DNA of 64,000 nucleotides from Enterobacter sp. RHBSTW-00994 (GTDB lineage: Bacteria; Pseudomonadota; Gammaproteobacteria; Enterobacterales; Enterobacteriaceae): NCBI RefSeq assembly GCF_013782625.1, contig NZ_CP056199.1, forward strand, positions 2,870,588 to 2,934,587. The letters run 5' to 3'. Positions 10,068 through 17,137 of the stretch are shown in pieces (position 1 is the first letter of the stretch; the number at the start of each line of letters is the position of its first letter). A program made the translations under genes and the position numbers. Below the pieces are notes generated by a model that was not told where the DNA came from, did not search any database, and saw only the letters and a program-made list of their open reading frames with translations.

Positions 10068-10268
10068 TTACTGACGAACCACATGCTCATAACGGGAGAC
10101 CGTCTTTCCGTTCTGGTTCATCACGTAGGCAACCTCTCCCTCTTTCAGGAAGATGTTCTGATCCATACCGGATACAGCAATGCTTTGCTGTTTTGGATTG
10201 AACCCTACGCTCAGGCCATCGTGAATCTCTTCACCGCCACCAGGCGACATTACTTTTACTGTTAACAT
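10068..10268 (-). CDS. Small phage protein of unknown function, next to cos
   Basis: The ATG at 10266-10268 has AAGGAG nine bases upstream and encodes 66 residues (MLTVKVMSPGGGEEIHDGLS to YEHVVRQ). A longer in-frame form would start without a binding site and begin with an arginine run coded by the Shine-Dalgarno region, so the shorter start is preferred. No membrane segment or known motif is visible. It occupies the end of the late transcript between the lysis genes and cos, where lambdoid phages often carry unessential small genes. Confidence 0.65.
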   Translation of the reverse strand: MLTVKVMSPGGGEEIHDGLSVGFNPKQQSIAVSGMDQNIFLKEGEVAYVMNQNGKTVSRYEHVVRQ

Positions 10269-10290
10269 GCTTCTTCTCCTTCTTCTGGGA

Positions 10291-10317
10291 ATAAAAAAGG
10301 CCGCCATTGGCGACCTT
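10291..10317 (-). terminator. Intrinsic terminator downstream of the 69-residue cysteine-rich gene
   Basis: Minus strand AAGGTCGCCAATGGCGGCC with nine-base arms followed by TTTTTTATT. It lies between the 10338-10547 gene and the 10068-10268 gene. Confidence 0.75.
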
Positions 10318-10337
10318 GGTTGAAATGATGCTATTTG

Positions 10338-10547
10338 TCAGGACGTATGACACGAGTAACAGCAGTAATAACAGCCGTTCGATTGGGGATATGTTTTCTT
10401 GGCCTCTCGAACTGCCGGAGAGCATGTTTCAAAAATGCCCAGATATTGTCTATTCGATTCAAGTGGCAATCTGTCGCACGAACTAACATGTACTTCATGA
10501 TCACCATTAGCCTGCGCATTTTTGTTGACGTAGTAATACTGTCCCAT
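10338..10547 (-). CDS. Small cysteine-rich protein, unknown function
   Basis: 69 residues with a start MGQYYYVNKNAQANGDHEVH and a C-terminal NGCYYCCYSCHTS. Cysteines at about 24, 42, 59, 62, 63 and 66 with a His (C-x2-C-C-x2-C-H) suggest a small metal-binding fold. Similar proteins are, to my knowledge, widespread as uncharacterised small proteins in enterobacterial genomes and mobile elements. It has its own terminator and stands apart from the late genes. Confidence 0.7.
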   Translation of the reverse strand: MGQYYYVNKNAQANGDHEVHVSSCDRLPLESNRQYLGIFETCSPAVREAKKTYPQSNGCYYCCYSCHTS

Positions 10548-10741
10548 TGTTATTTTCCCAGAGTTACGCTGCGATGATGCAGCATCCGGAATAGTAACTT
10601 TTTATCGCCTCTCTTTACTCGATATATCCTTCAATATTGAGAGGGTTCACTTTGGATATACTGGCTGAGTGATCAGCAGTAAGAGTCAGGACGGGCCACA
10701 GCACGACATTCCCACAAAGTGGCTGAAATCAACGGTGATAG

Positions 10742-11005
10742 TTAAAGCCTTCCCCCTTTACTCTTGAGCACTGCCGTCGCTTCATCACATTTGGACTGGA
10801 GATAGATTCGACGAGTTGAAATCTCGCTTGTTGGGCAGTTAGTCACAATACAATACCCTTCTATCCATGCCTGCTCTGTATCCTGTGCGAATAAATTTTG
10901 AAAGATACTTACCCAGTCACTGTTCGGCACGCCTTCAAGTTCGAAAAATTTCAACGCACCACTCCCACGCAGTGTTCTGTACTCATCCAACCCTAAAATT
11001 TTCAA
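10742..11005 (-). CDS. Hypothetical prophage protein (TTG start)
   Basis: 87 residues (MKILGLDEYRTLRGSG to LKSKGGRL). The start codon is TTG at 11003-11005, but a good AAGGAG lies upstream at a normal distance and no ATG fits, so TTG is accepted. The composition is that of a small soluble protein with no membrane segment. It lies between Rz and cos in a region of optional genes; no family is recognised. Confidence 0.55.
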   Translation of the reverse strand: MKILGLDEYRTLRGSGALKFFELEGVPNSDWVSIFQNLFAQDTEQAWIEGYCIVTNCPTSEISTRRIYLQSKCDEATAVLKSKGGRL

Positions 11006-11297
11006 GATAACGTCTCCTTATTATTTTGGAGAGTTATTACCACTGAACCAGGATTAATCCCACTTACCAAATTTAAGGGGGTTACTTCCGATTTGGTCGG
11101 GGCTTCTTACTATTAGTTTCAGACGAAAGGTGTTGCTGAGTTTTTCATGCTCTGCCTGTCGCACCAGTAACAATAACTTAACGATACCCCTACTATTTTT
11201 AGCAGTGTTATTGTAATCTCATCCCCATTTTCACGGATTAAGCTGTGCCGTCAGGGAATAACAATTAACTTTTAATTTGCATTAAGATGAAGCAATC

Positions 11298-11510
11298 ATG
11301 GATAAATTAAAAATCAGCAGTAAATTATCAATCACCTACCAGTACTCGAAATTATCACCGCTGTACCTGGTCAGTCTGTTCGACGCATCTACCGGCAGTT
11401 ATCTTTCTTCAATCATGTCGAATAATAAAGAGTCAGTTATTATCCAGATAAAGGAATATGCACATCTCAGTGAATATCAGGTAGCTCAACTCCGCAAGAT
11501 GATAATTTAG
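11298..11510 (+). CDS. Hypothetical small protein on the strand opposite the late genes
   Basis: 70 residues (MDKLKISSKLSITYQYSKLS to LRKMII), preceded by an AT-rich leader and only a weak binding site (AAGATGAAG). The amino acid composition is protein-like and the A+T content exceeds that of its neighbours, which fits a recently acquired moron. It is the only plus-strand candidate gene in the lysis-to-cos interval. Function unknown; it may not be expressed. Confidence 0.45.
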   Translation: MDKLKISSKLSITYQYSKLSPLYLVSLFDASTGSYLSSIMSNNKESVIIQIKEYAHLSEYQVAQLRKMII

Positions 11511-11627
11511 CCATATATACTGTTCACTGCCATCACGCGTTTGCCGACTAAAGTGCTCAGCCAACCATTCTATACTTTCATCCTAAAGTCGGCTCATTGG
11601 CTGTCTTACCCCAAGTGGCGATAAGCT

Positions 11628-12155
11628 TTACTTCCGGCTCTGCTCGATTTTACGTATCCCCACCAACTGGTTGTTCGCCTTTTCGATAGCGGCCAGCAGC
11701 GGCTTTATCCAGAGAACAGCCTGGCAATATGTCAGCCTGCCGGCGGAAGCGGCACTATCACCGACTGCGTTAGTGTCCCCGGTATCGGGGTGCATTGCGC
11801 TGGCACGTAAACGGTGCGTGTAGTCGAGCAGCCCACCAGCGACATCAGCAGGAACAGGCAGATCACAGGTTTTTTCACGGCGGAGTATCTCCCGGTACTG
11901 GATAACGGTTTCTTCGGTGCTGGCATCAATCAGTGAGTTGTGTCTGCTGGTGTACTCAGCAATCTGATTAAAGCGGCTGAAGTTGAAAGCCTGAGTCACT
12001 ATCACCTCACGCTGGCCGTTCACTTCCTGTTCTGCTGTATCAGCCCGACTCTTTGCGTCCAGGTATTGCCCGTGATAGTAATTCGCTGACCAGATAAGGC
12101 CACCAGCCAGACTGACGATAAAAAGCGCTATCAGTACCTGGTATTGCAGCTTCAT
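11628..12155 (-). CDS. Rz: Rz-like i-spanin
   Basis: 175 residues. The N-terminus (YQVLIALFIVSLAGGLIWSA) is a single signal-anchor helix, followed by a periplasmic, coiled-coil-prone region. i-spanins bridge inner and outer membranes with Rz1 and fuse them at lysis. Its ATG overlaps the endolysin stop by one base, and the Rz1 gene is embedded in another frame, the classic lambda layout. Sequence similarity to lambda Rz itself is low, so the call rests on topology and context. Confidence 0.85.
   Translation of the reverse strand: MKLQYQVLIALFIVSLAGGLIWSANYYHGQYLDAKSRADTAEQEVNGQREVIVTQAFNFSRFNQIAEYTSRHNSLIDASTEETVIQYREILRREKTCDLPVPADVAGGLLDYTHRLRASAMHPDTGDTNAVGDSAASAGRLTYCQAVLWIKPLLAAIEKANNQLVGIRKIEQSRK
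11732..11878 (-). CDS. Rz1: Rz1-like o-spanin lipoprotein, embedded in Rz
   Basis: In a different frame inside Rz, a GTG at 11876-11878 with GGGAG ten bases upstream encodes about 48 residues: a short signal sequence (KKPVICLFLLMSLVGC) with a lipobox LVGC and a small proline-containing mature part ending VPLPPAG. This is the expected form of the outer-membrane spanin. An upstream ATG (about 11929) would add 17 residues but has no binding site. Confidence 0.8.
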   Translation of the reverse strand: MKKPVICLFLLMSLVGCSTTRTVYVPAQCTPIPGTLTQSVIVPLPPAG

Positions 12156-12727
12156 CAGAATACCCCCGGCGCTGTTGGTGGCGTTCCTGGATTAAGTGGC
12201 CCGAATCCGTCGTCCAGCTTTTGCGGCTTCTCGCCCCACAGGCATACTTCGCGTTCAATCTCCCGCCGGGTGACTAATCCTTTCCACTGCTTACCCCCGG
12301 CATAAGTCCAGCGCCGCAACTGCTCACATGCGCCTTTCGTATCGCCCAAGTTGATTTTGCGAAGCAGCGTTGATGACTGAAAACGGCCTGGGCCAACGTT
12401 GTACGCAAATGAGTACAATGCACCGCGCATAGTTTCAGGGATGGGATTATTGATATACAGGTTAATCTGGCGTGCGACGATGTTCAGGTCTTTGTTGAGC
12501 AGTGCACGACACTCTGTCTCGGTGTATGTTTTGCCGAGCATTATGTCTTTACCTGTGTGCCCGTAACATACCGTCCAGACACCAACCACGTCCTGATAGG
12601 GATCGTATCGAACACCTTCGAGGCCATCATTACCCGTCGGACCGGTAATCAGCGCCGCAGCAATAGCAATAGCCCCGGCGGGTACAGCAGCAATAACGCT
12701 ATTCCTCAGCTTTGGTGGCATAGCCAT
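12155..12727 (-). CDS. R: SAR endolysin (glycoside hydrolase 24 lysozyme)
   Basis: 190 residues. Residues 9-28 form a weakly hydrophobic Ala/Gly-rich helix ([17 protein letters not shown]), typical of signal-arrest-release endolysins of the P21 R type. The catalytic triad spaced as in T4-type lysozymes is visible: Glu37 in LEGVRY, Asp46 in YQDVVG and Thr52 in VWTVCYGHT. The enzyme is exported by Sec, stays tethered and inactive, and is released when the membrane depolarises. It overlaps the holin gene by 29 bp. Confidence 0.92.
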   Translation of the reverse strand: MAMPPKLRNSVIAAVPAGAIAIAAALITGPTGNDGLEGVRYDPYQDVVGVWTVCYGHTGKDIMLGKTYTETECRALLNKDLNIVARQINLYINNPIPETMRGALYSFAYNVGPGRFQSSTLLRKINLGDTKGACEQLRRWTYAGGKQWKGLVTRREIEREVCLWGEKPQKLDDGFGPLNPGTPPTAPGVF

Positions 12728-12968
12728 TGAGGCGATCCTCCCTTTCTTTTCGGCGGTAATACCAGTTCACGCCGCAGGTAATAACGGTGCACGCAATACC
12801 GACAATAATTGCCCAGTCGCTCAGGGTTAGCCCTGCTATCTTGTCAGCCAAGATCCAAACCTCTGTTTTTGCTGTGTCGGCGTACGCCTTTGCTGAGACA
12901 CCGCAGCCCGTCAACGCGGTTCCAGTGCCGTATGAAAGCCTGCTGTAAATGGTGCTCATTCTGGTCAT
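12699..12968 (-). CDS. Phage holin (pinholin-type partner of a SAR endolysin)
   Basis: 89 residues, or 86 from the second ATG (MSTIYSR); tandem starts are common in holins. The clear membrane helix is [20 protein letters not shown] (about 52-71), followed by a charged tail RRKEREDR. The earlier part (about 12-30) is weakly hydrophobic and could be a second helix. Placement directly upstream of, and overlapping, a SAR endolysin supports a holin that depolarises the membrane; the subtype is inferred. Confidence 0.8.
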   Translation of the reverse strand: MTRMSTIYSRLSYGTGTALTGCGVSAKAYADTAKTEVWILADKIAGLTLSDWAIIVGIACTVITCGVNWYYRRKEREDRLNGYATKAEE

Positions 12969-13076
12969 AACCTCACCTCCGTTAATGACGGATGGCGCTG
13001 TGGTTGGGAAGGGTTCAGGCTCTCGGGCTGATTTAACTACAAGTCTCAGAAGGTGTTACCCGGAGCCTGAAAACAG

Positions 13077-13100
13077 AAAAGGGCCGCGATTAGGCGACCC
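13077..13100 (-). terminator. Terminator-like hairpin between the secreted protein gene and the holin
   Basis: Minus strand GGGTCGCCTAATCGCGGCCC, whose arms pair with one G-U, is followed by TTTTCTG. It would end transcription of the 13125-13568 gene unless antitermination by the Q system carries polymerase into the holin. Confidence 0.6.
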
Positions 13101-13124
13101 TGTTAACAAATGCAGAGAAATGGC

Positions 13125-13568
13125 TTAGTACTGGTTTCCGGTACAAATAGGTAATTTGGTGTAGCCTGGTTTATTTGCCATATAAAGAGGAGAACAAGTA
13201 GGTTTCCGCGATTCAATATTCACAGGAACTTCCACTTCGTCCGCAACAGATCGCTCTTCAACTCTCTTTTGAGAGACCTTCTTTTTCTCTTTTTTTTCAG
13301 GCGTGCGGGAGGACACTTTTTCCCCTGGCTCGTTATCAAAAGAATGAGAGGCAGAGCCGTATCCCGAGCAGATTTTTTGTGAACGACTCAGAGTTCCATC
13401 GTTACAAAGAAACCGGCCATCGGAAGTGCAGCCAGAAATTCCACCTTTAGAGCCAGAGCATGGCTGCCGTCCACGTCCGGCATCAGCATTCCCAGCCAAA
13501 AATAATCCAAATACAGTAATCATTATAACTTTATATATGAAGCTCACTTTTTTAAGTCCTTTTAACAA
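13125..13568 (-). CDS. Predicted secreted protein with a YdcA-like N-terminal module
   Basis: 147 residues with a basic N-terminus and a hydrophobic signal-like segment ([17 protein letters not shown]) ending in an Ala-x-Ala-like cleavage region. The next part ([32 protein letters not shown]) resembles the small enterobacterial protein YdcA. Then comes a lysine/glutamate-rich linker ([13 protein letters not shown]) and a short C-terminal piece with two cysteines. It lies just upstream of the holin and has terminators on both sides, so it is probably a separately controlled cargo gene. Function unknown. Confidence 0.6.
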
Positions 13569-13632
13569 AAATTAAAAAGTGATATTAGCGCCTGTGCATG
13601 CTTTCAGCTATCAGCAAACTGTCGCCGCCCCA

Positions 13633-13660
13633 CAAAAAAAGCCCGCTCTGTCTGCGGGCT
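13633..13660 (-). terminator. Intrinsic terminator in the late leader
   Basis: Minus strand AGCCCGCAGACAGAGCGGGC followed by seven T residues. It lies upstream of the secreted-protein gene and downstream of the late-promoter region, so late transcripts must pass it. Confidence 0.8.
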
Positions 13661-13870
13661 AATAAGTTCACTATCAATTAAGGTAGGAGCACGAACGATT
13701 AACTGCCCTGACTGATAAACGTATTGAGCGTGCTTACCGGTTCAGGAGAACTATCAGGCAGTCAGGATCGCCTCACATTCTGAGCATAGCAGCAATTTTA
13801 AGCATGGCGAAAAAAAAACCTACCGACTCTGGCAGGCTCTCAAGGGGTAGAAACATCATTTTTATTTGTA

Positions 13871-13927
13871 ATCGTGGCGCCGAGTGCCTCTCGGTGACTT
13901 TACCCCATGTCAGTAAAGTCGCGTGCA
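13871..13927 (-). repeat. Copy 1 of a duplicated hairpin-bearing repeat
   Basis: On the minus strand it carries TGCACGCGA, a variable middle, then the exact 20-base core TCACCGAGAGGCACTCGGCG, whose CCGAG and CTCGG arms can pair. It overlaps the end of the 13900-14238 reading frame. The core is shared exactly with copy 2, about 243 bp away. Confidence 0.8.
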
Positions 13928-14238
13928 TACCTGCGGGCAGCAGTTGACAGGAACGCCCATTCGCTTAGAAAGGATTCGCCACCGGAATACTTTAGGGCAA
14001 ATTCATTGAGTCGGTCAATTAATGAGGTTAGATACGGCCAAAGCGCAGGCATGAAAAAAGCCTGCTCATGGGAAACAGGCAAGTAATTCCAGATATCAAT
14101 GTAGTCATCATAGATTGTGACGCCGAGTGCCTCTCGGTGAGTATGCTCAGTCAACATAGCTCGCGTGCAAATGCTTCTTAACCAATAACAGGAAATGAAG
14201 ATAACTGATCCGCCCCTCCGCGCAGGGGGATTCGCCAC
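13900..14238 (-). CDS. Possible small phage protein (start uncertain)
   Basis: A 112-residue frame whose C-terminal two thirds read like protein (SHEQAFFMPALWPYLTSLID, SEWAFLSTAARRYARDF). The N-terminal part is doubtful: it includes the repeat copy 2, and no good binding site precedes either the first ATG or the internal one at 14155-14157 (which would give 85 residues). It lies in the leader between the presumed late promoter and the lysis genes. No family is recognised. Confidence 0.35.
   Translation of the reverse strand: MANPPARRGGSVIFISCYWLRSICTRAMLTEHTHREALGVTIYDDYIDIWNYLPVSHEQAFFMPALWPYLTSLIDRLNEFALKYSGGESFLSEWAFLSTAARRYARDFTDMG
14114..14169 (-). repeat. Copy 2 of the duplicated hairpin-bearing repeat
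   Basis: Same orientation and nearly the same length as copy 1, with the identical 20-base core at 14121-14140 and the same TGCACGCGA end at 14161-14169. It lies inside the 13900-14238 reading frame. Confidence 0.8.
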
Positions 14239-14290
14239 ACAAATAACTTATGTGTTTTTTGTTAGAAATAAAACATACCAAAATGCAGGA

Positions 14291-14319
14291 TTGACAATTT
14301 CTTTACTTTATTAATGAAT
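14291..14319 (+). promoter_or_regulatory. Candidate promoter for a short plus-strand RNA
   Basis: TTGACA at 14291-14296 is a perfect -35 box. With a 17-base spacer the -10 is ATGAAT (14314-14319), which is weak, but the surroundings are very AT-rich. It points toward the terminated RNA candidate at 14325-14445. Confidence 0.45.
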
Positions 14320-14324
14320 TATTA

Positions 14325-14445
14325 ACTTATCAAAATTGTCATCACAAACACCCCAGACTACATTGCGCACCAGTTTTCACTTCCACAGACAGAAACTGTG
14401 AAAACTGTTGAGCGAGGGATGCGATGTCGTCCCTCGCTTTTTTTT
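14325..14445 (+). ncRNA. Candidate small RNA ending in an intrinsic terminator
   Basis: No credible reading frame is present. A stem CAGTTTTCAC/GTGAAAACTG (14371-14380 with 14398-14407) is followed by a second stem AGCGAGGGA/TCCCTCGCT (14411-14419 with 14430-14438) and eight T residues. This two-hairpin arrangement with a strong terminator and an upstream TTGACA looks like a small RNA of about 110-120 bases. It is transcribed against the late operon, between the lysis genes and the Q-position gene. The 5' end is inferred. Confidence 0.5.
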
Positions 14446-14569
14446 GCATTCAGCAACGCAATTGAGCCGAACATCAGCCCCTCAAGGCTGTGAGCCCTCC
14501 CAGAATAAAGAGGCCGTACAAAAGTAGTCTGCGGTGAAGAATTGCTGCGCCGAATTAATCGGGAGAGCT

Positions 14570-14630
14570 CGGCGATATGACAGGGGTACTGGTGCAATGC
14601 ACCTTCGCGAATACCCCTGTCGTATCGCCG
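14570..14630. repeat. Long inverted repeat with an inner hairpin
   Basis: The 19-base arms 14570-14588 (CGGCGATATGACAGGGGTA) and 14612-14630 (TACCCCTGTCGTATCGCCG) pair with one G-U, and the 23-base loop contains a second hairpin GGTGCAATGCACC. The element lies directly downstream of the candidate late terminator on the minus strand. No coding frame explains it. Confidence 0.85.
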
Positions 14631-14636
14631 GAAAGC

Positions 14637-14660
14637 AAAAGCCCCGACTGGCGGGGCTCT
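14637..14660 (-). terminator. Candidate late terminator (tR'-like)
   Basis: Minus strand AGCCCCGCCAGTCGGGGCT followed by TTTGC. It lies about 60-70 bases downstream of the best late-promoter candidate, an arrangement similar to lambda pR'-tR', where Q lets polymerase pass. Confidence 0.6.
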
Positions 14661-14725
14661 CGATATATTCAGATTGTCGCTTTTCATTGCTGCCATCGTG
14701 GCGCAGCTCTGCCAAGCATGAATGA

Positions 14726-14753
14726 ATTATGTAACTTTCTGGCCCATTATCAA
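14726..14753 (-). promoter_or_regulatory. Candidate late promoter (pR'-like)
   Basis: Minus strand TTGATA (14748-14753), 16-base spacer, CATAAT (14726-14731). It lies just downstream of the Q-position gene on the same strand and is followed by a terminator, as expected for a lambdoid late promoter. The TATA-like match is good; a Q-binding site was not identified. Confidence 0.55.
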
Positions 14754-14802
14754 TGGGGTAATTTAAAAACAGCACTAAAAGCTAAAATCAACCCCGACAT
14801 TT

Positions 14803-15405
14803 CTATTCAGACATCAGCTTGCGGGTTGAAAGAAAAACCTTCGCCCTGAAAATTTCCAGACACCAGCGCACGCGCTTTCTGGCCTCTCCGTCAGTTAACC
14901 ACGGGGCTATTGCCTGCAGCTCTCTGGTGATGTCCGATATTTTTTTTCTGGTGGTGTAATACTGAAGGCCAACCACATAAACCGGATCATTCATGTCAAA
15001 CGCCTGCAATACGGCTTGTTCGACAAAATCGATATCGTCATTGTTTATAGCCATATCAATGGCGCTGACTGCGGGTTGAGGCCAGAGGATAGCGTGAGCA
15101 CGATTCATTGCCTGTTCGCCCTTAAATCCCTCACCTCTCGCCTGCTCCAGCGCTGCAGTAAAACGCTCGAGTGCTTTATCCGACCATCGACTTCCTCTGA
15201 TAATATTCCAGCAGGCATGCCCTCTTGGTTTACGGGGTGCAGATCCACCGCGTACACCTTCGCCCCATGTCGTGAGAAGTGACTTAATCCATGCCGACTG
15301 GATCCCCCCAAGAAGTATGCATTTCCCCAGCCAGCTTTTTCGTGGTGCAGCTGCGGCTTTGCCCAGTGCATCCAGATGATTGCGGCGTTGACGTGGTGTC
15401 ATCAT
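14803..15405 (-). CDS. DUF1133 family protein, probable late antiterminator (Q position)
   Basis: 200 residues starting MMTPRQRRNHLDALG; AGGAG precedes the tandem ATGs. The segments GVRGGSAPRKPRGHACWNII and YVVGLQYYTTRKKISDI fit the DUF1133 family, which lambdoid phages carry at the Q position. The protein is basic, with a helix-rich C-terminus (EARKRVRWCLEIFRAKVF). It is the last early gene before a candidate promoter-terminator pair and the lysis genes, hence the inferred role in late antitermination. No biochemical motif visible here proves it. Confidence 0.65.
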   Translation of the reverse strand: MMTPRQRRNHLDALGKAAAAPRKSWLGKCILLGGIQSAWIKSLLTTWGEGVRGGSAPRKPRGHACWNIIRGSRWSDKALERFTAALEQARGEGFKGEQAMNRAHAILWPQPAVSAIDMAINNDDIDFVEQAVLQAFDMNDPVYVVGLQYYTTRKKISDITRELQAIAPWLTDGEARKRVRWCLEIFRAKVFLSTRKLMSE

Positions 15406-15415
15406 TTGCTACTCC

Positions 15416-16439
15416 TTACGCCAGAACGCCGAGCGCAAAGGCCCGGTCCAGCACTTTAATAATCATTTCCGGCTGCGAACCATACTTGCGCTCGAATGCC
15501 AGCCGGTCGTTATGAAGTTCGGTGTGATGCTTTCGGCATAACGGGATGGCGAAAATGTCATGGGATTTTGTAGCCATGCCCCCCCTGCCCCCAGCCGATT
15601 AAGTGATGTGGATCATCTGAAGGCATCTGGCAGCATTCGCAGGGTTGCGTTTTTACCCAGGCCAGATAATCGGGATTCAGCCAGCGCAGGTGTTTAGGGC
15701 GTCGCATGAATGACTGGGGCGGCTCCGGATCAACCAGAACGCCCACCAGTGGTTCAGACATTGCTGGTGGCAGGCGAGATTCCGCCACTTTACTGGCGAG
15801 AATGCTGGTGGCCGCTACTGAAGGGGTGATATCGCTTTCGCGCCCATACTCCTTTTCCTTCGGCAACATGAGAACATCGCTGACAGCAGACTCAGGCAGT
15901 ACATCTGTTACACCCTTGCGCAATGCCCACCAGCTCAGCTCTGCAAGCGATATCTCACGATATTTATCGATACCAAGTGCCAGCCGGACCATATCCAGAA
16001 CCCAGTTGACCACGTTCTGACGGGCCAGACCCGCCAGCGCTTCAGTGTGCTGCTCACGCAACTGGTTATCACAATGACCGCAGAGCAGGATCGAACCTGG
16101 CTCATGACGCATAACAGTCATTTCGTGGTAATGGTAATCACTGTGTGCGTTCTGGCATTTCCCGCCACCGTAATTCAGTAAAAAGTAATCCAGACCGCTT
16201 AAGCCACCAGCAGCGTCGATCACCTTTTCGCTCAGGAAGAAAGAAAGCAGTGAACTCCGGTGGGCCAGAGGTTGTCTTGCATCAGGAACGAGCCCGGTAG
16301 CAAGATGCGACATGCTTTCAGGCTGGCGCTCAATCAATACCCTTCCTGAACTGAACAGGCTCATCAGTTCGCTGCCAGGCTTTAACAGGACAACGCCCAG
16401 TTCACGGGCCAGAACAGGTTTCAGCAGAGCGCGCATCAT
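15416..16439 (-). CDS. DUF968 family protein, interrupted by a frameshift
   Basis: The open frame (15558-16439, 293 residues) starts MMRALLKPVLARELGVVLL, as in DUF968 proteins of lambdoid phages, and ends early after HHLIGWGQGG. Removing one base from the run of seven G (15579-15585) restores a frame that continues MATKSHDIFAIPLCRKHHTE to LDRAFALGVLA and stops at 15416-15418, just before the Q-position gene. The restored part completes a C-x2-C...HH...C-x2-HH zinc/HNH-like cluster, so the break removes key residues. It may be a real mutation, slippage in a G tract, or a sequencing error. It follows rusA with an ATGA overlap. Confidence 0.75.
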
Positions 16440-16804
16440 GCAATCTCCCTGATAATGATCTGCCCGGCCTCACCCCATAACTTTGTAATACGTGCATCCC
16501 AGATATGCGCATCATCTGCGTAAATGGCATCAGATAACGCTTTTACCAGGTTATCAAAGTCCGGTTTTGACTGATGGGGCTGGCCGTCAAACTGCAGTCG
16601 CTTCTTCTTGCTCCAGCTCTGCGGCATTGGAAGAATAAAAGTAATGTGGGAGTTTGATTCAGGTAGTTCGACACCCAGCAGGCGAACATGATCGCAGAAC
16701 GCGCGATATCGCATAACCTCAGGCCGCTTCTTCCACTTATCAGCCCGCGTCATTCTGGGTTTGCCCACAGGCAAAATGTTATAAACCTTCACAATCACCT
16801 CCAT
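16436..16804 (-). CDS. rusA: RusA family Holliday junction resolvase
   Basis: 122 residues. The signature acidic residues lie in KPDFDNLVKALSDAIYADDA (Asp at about 82, 84 and in the DD pair), as in E. coli RusA (120 residues), and the N-terminal VGKPRMTRADKW is also typical. RusA dimers resolve four-way junctions made during phage recombination, matching the RecE-like gene elsewhere in the element. It sits in the block that replaces the lambda nin region, overlapping neighbours at both ends. Confidence 0.93.
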   Translation of the reverse strand: MEVIVKVYNILPVGKPRMTRADKWKKRPEVMRYRAFCDHVRLLGVELPESNSHITFILPMPQSWSKKKRLQFDGQPHQSKPDFDNLVKALSDAIYADDAHIWDARITKLWGEAGQIIIREIA

Positions 16805-16995
16805 GCCCGTGAGCGCAGGCTTTGCTGCGTTTTTGGGGGTGATGACTGCTCAGGCAACAATGCGCTTACTATCCAGAAACGAGGATCTACATCGAGGCTC
16901 TTTTCAACAGGGACGCCTTTTCCCTGGTAGCGTGCCACCAGATCGTTAGCTTCTTCCGTTGTTAGCCCGGTGTGAGTAAACCAGCCTTTTTTCAT
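16795..16995 (-). CDS. Small phage protein upstream of rusA
   Basis: 66 residues (MKKGWFTHTGLTTEEANDLV...). It overlaps the rusA start by 10 bp and its own ATG overlaps the stop of the preceding small gene (ATGA), so it is part of a coupled operon. The N-terminal 45 residues are protein-like, and the C-terminal tail (PPKTQQSLRSRAWR) looks unstructured. To my knowledge similar genes occur upstream of rusA in other lambdoid phages; function unknown. Confidence 0.65.
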   Translation of the reverse strand: MKKGWFTHTGLTTEEANDLVARYQGKGVPVEKSLDVDPRFWIVSALLPEQSSPPKTQQSLRSRAWR

Positions 16996-17096
16996 GCCGC
17001 CACCTTTCGGATCAACGGCAAAAGAAAATCGCTGGCCTTTTTACAGGTCAGTGAGAGGGAGTTTTGAATTGTGGTTTGTCTTGGTTTTTGCGCCAT
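16992..17096 (-). CDS. Very small basic phage protein
   Basis: The ATG at 17094-17096 has GGAGAG six bases upstream and encodes 34 residues beginning MAQKPRQTTIQNSLSL and ending LPLIRKVAA. The stop overlaps the next ATG. Coupling on the downstream side and a good ribosome site support translation despite the small size. The product is basic and mildly amphipathic. Function unknown. Confidence 0.55.
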   Translation of the reverse strand: MAQKPRQTTIQNSLSLTCKKASDFLLPLIRKVAA

Positions 17097-17137
17097 GGTA
17101 TCTCTCCAGTGGCGCAGCAGGTATAGGGTGTTCAGGC

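Noticed and set aside
13900..14169. Hok-like type I toxin in the duplicated hairpin region
   Set aside because: The peptide context (HTHREALGV) only loosely recalls Hok, and the hydrophobic membrane helix of Hok is missing.
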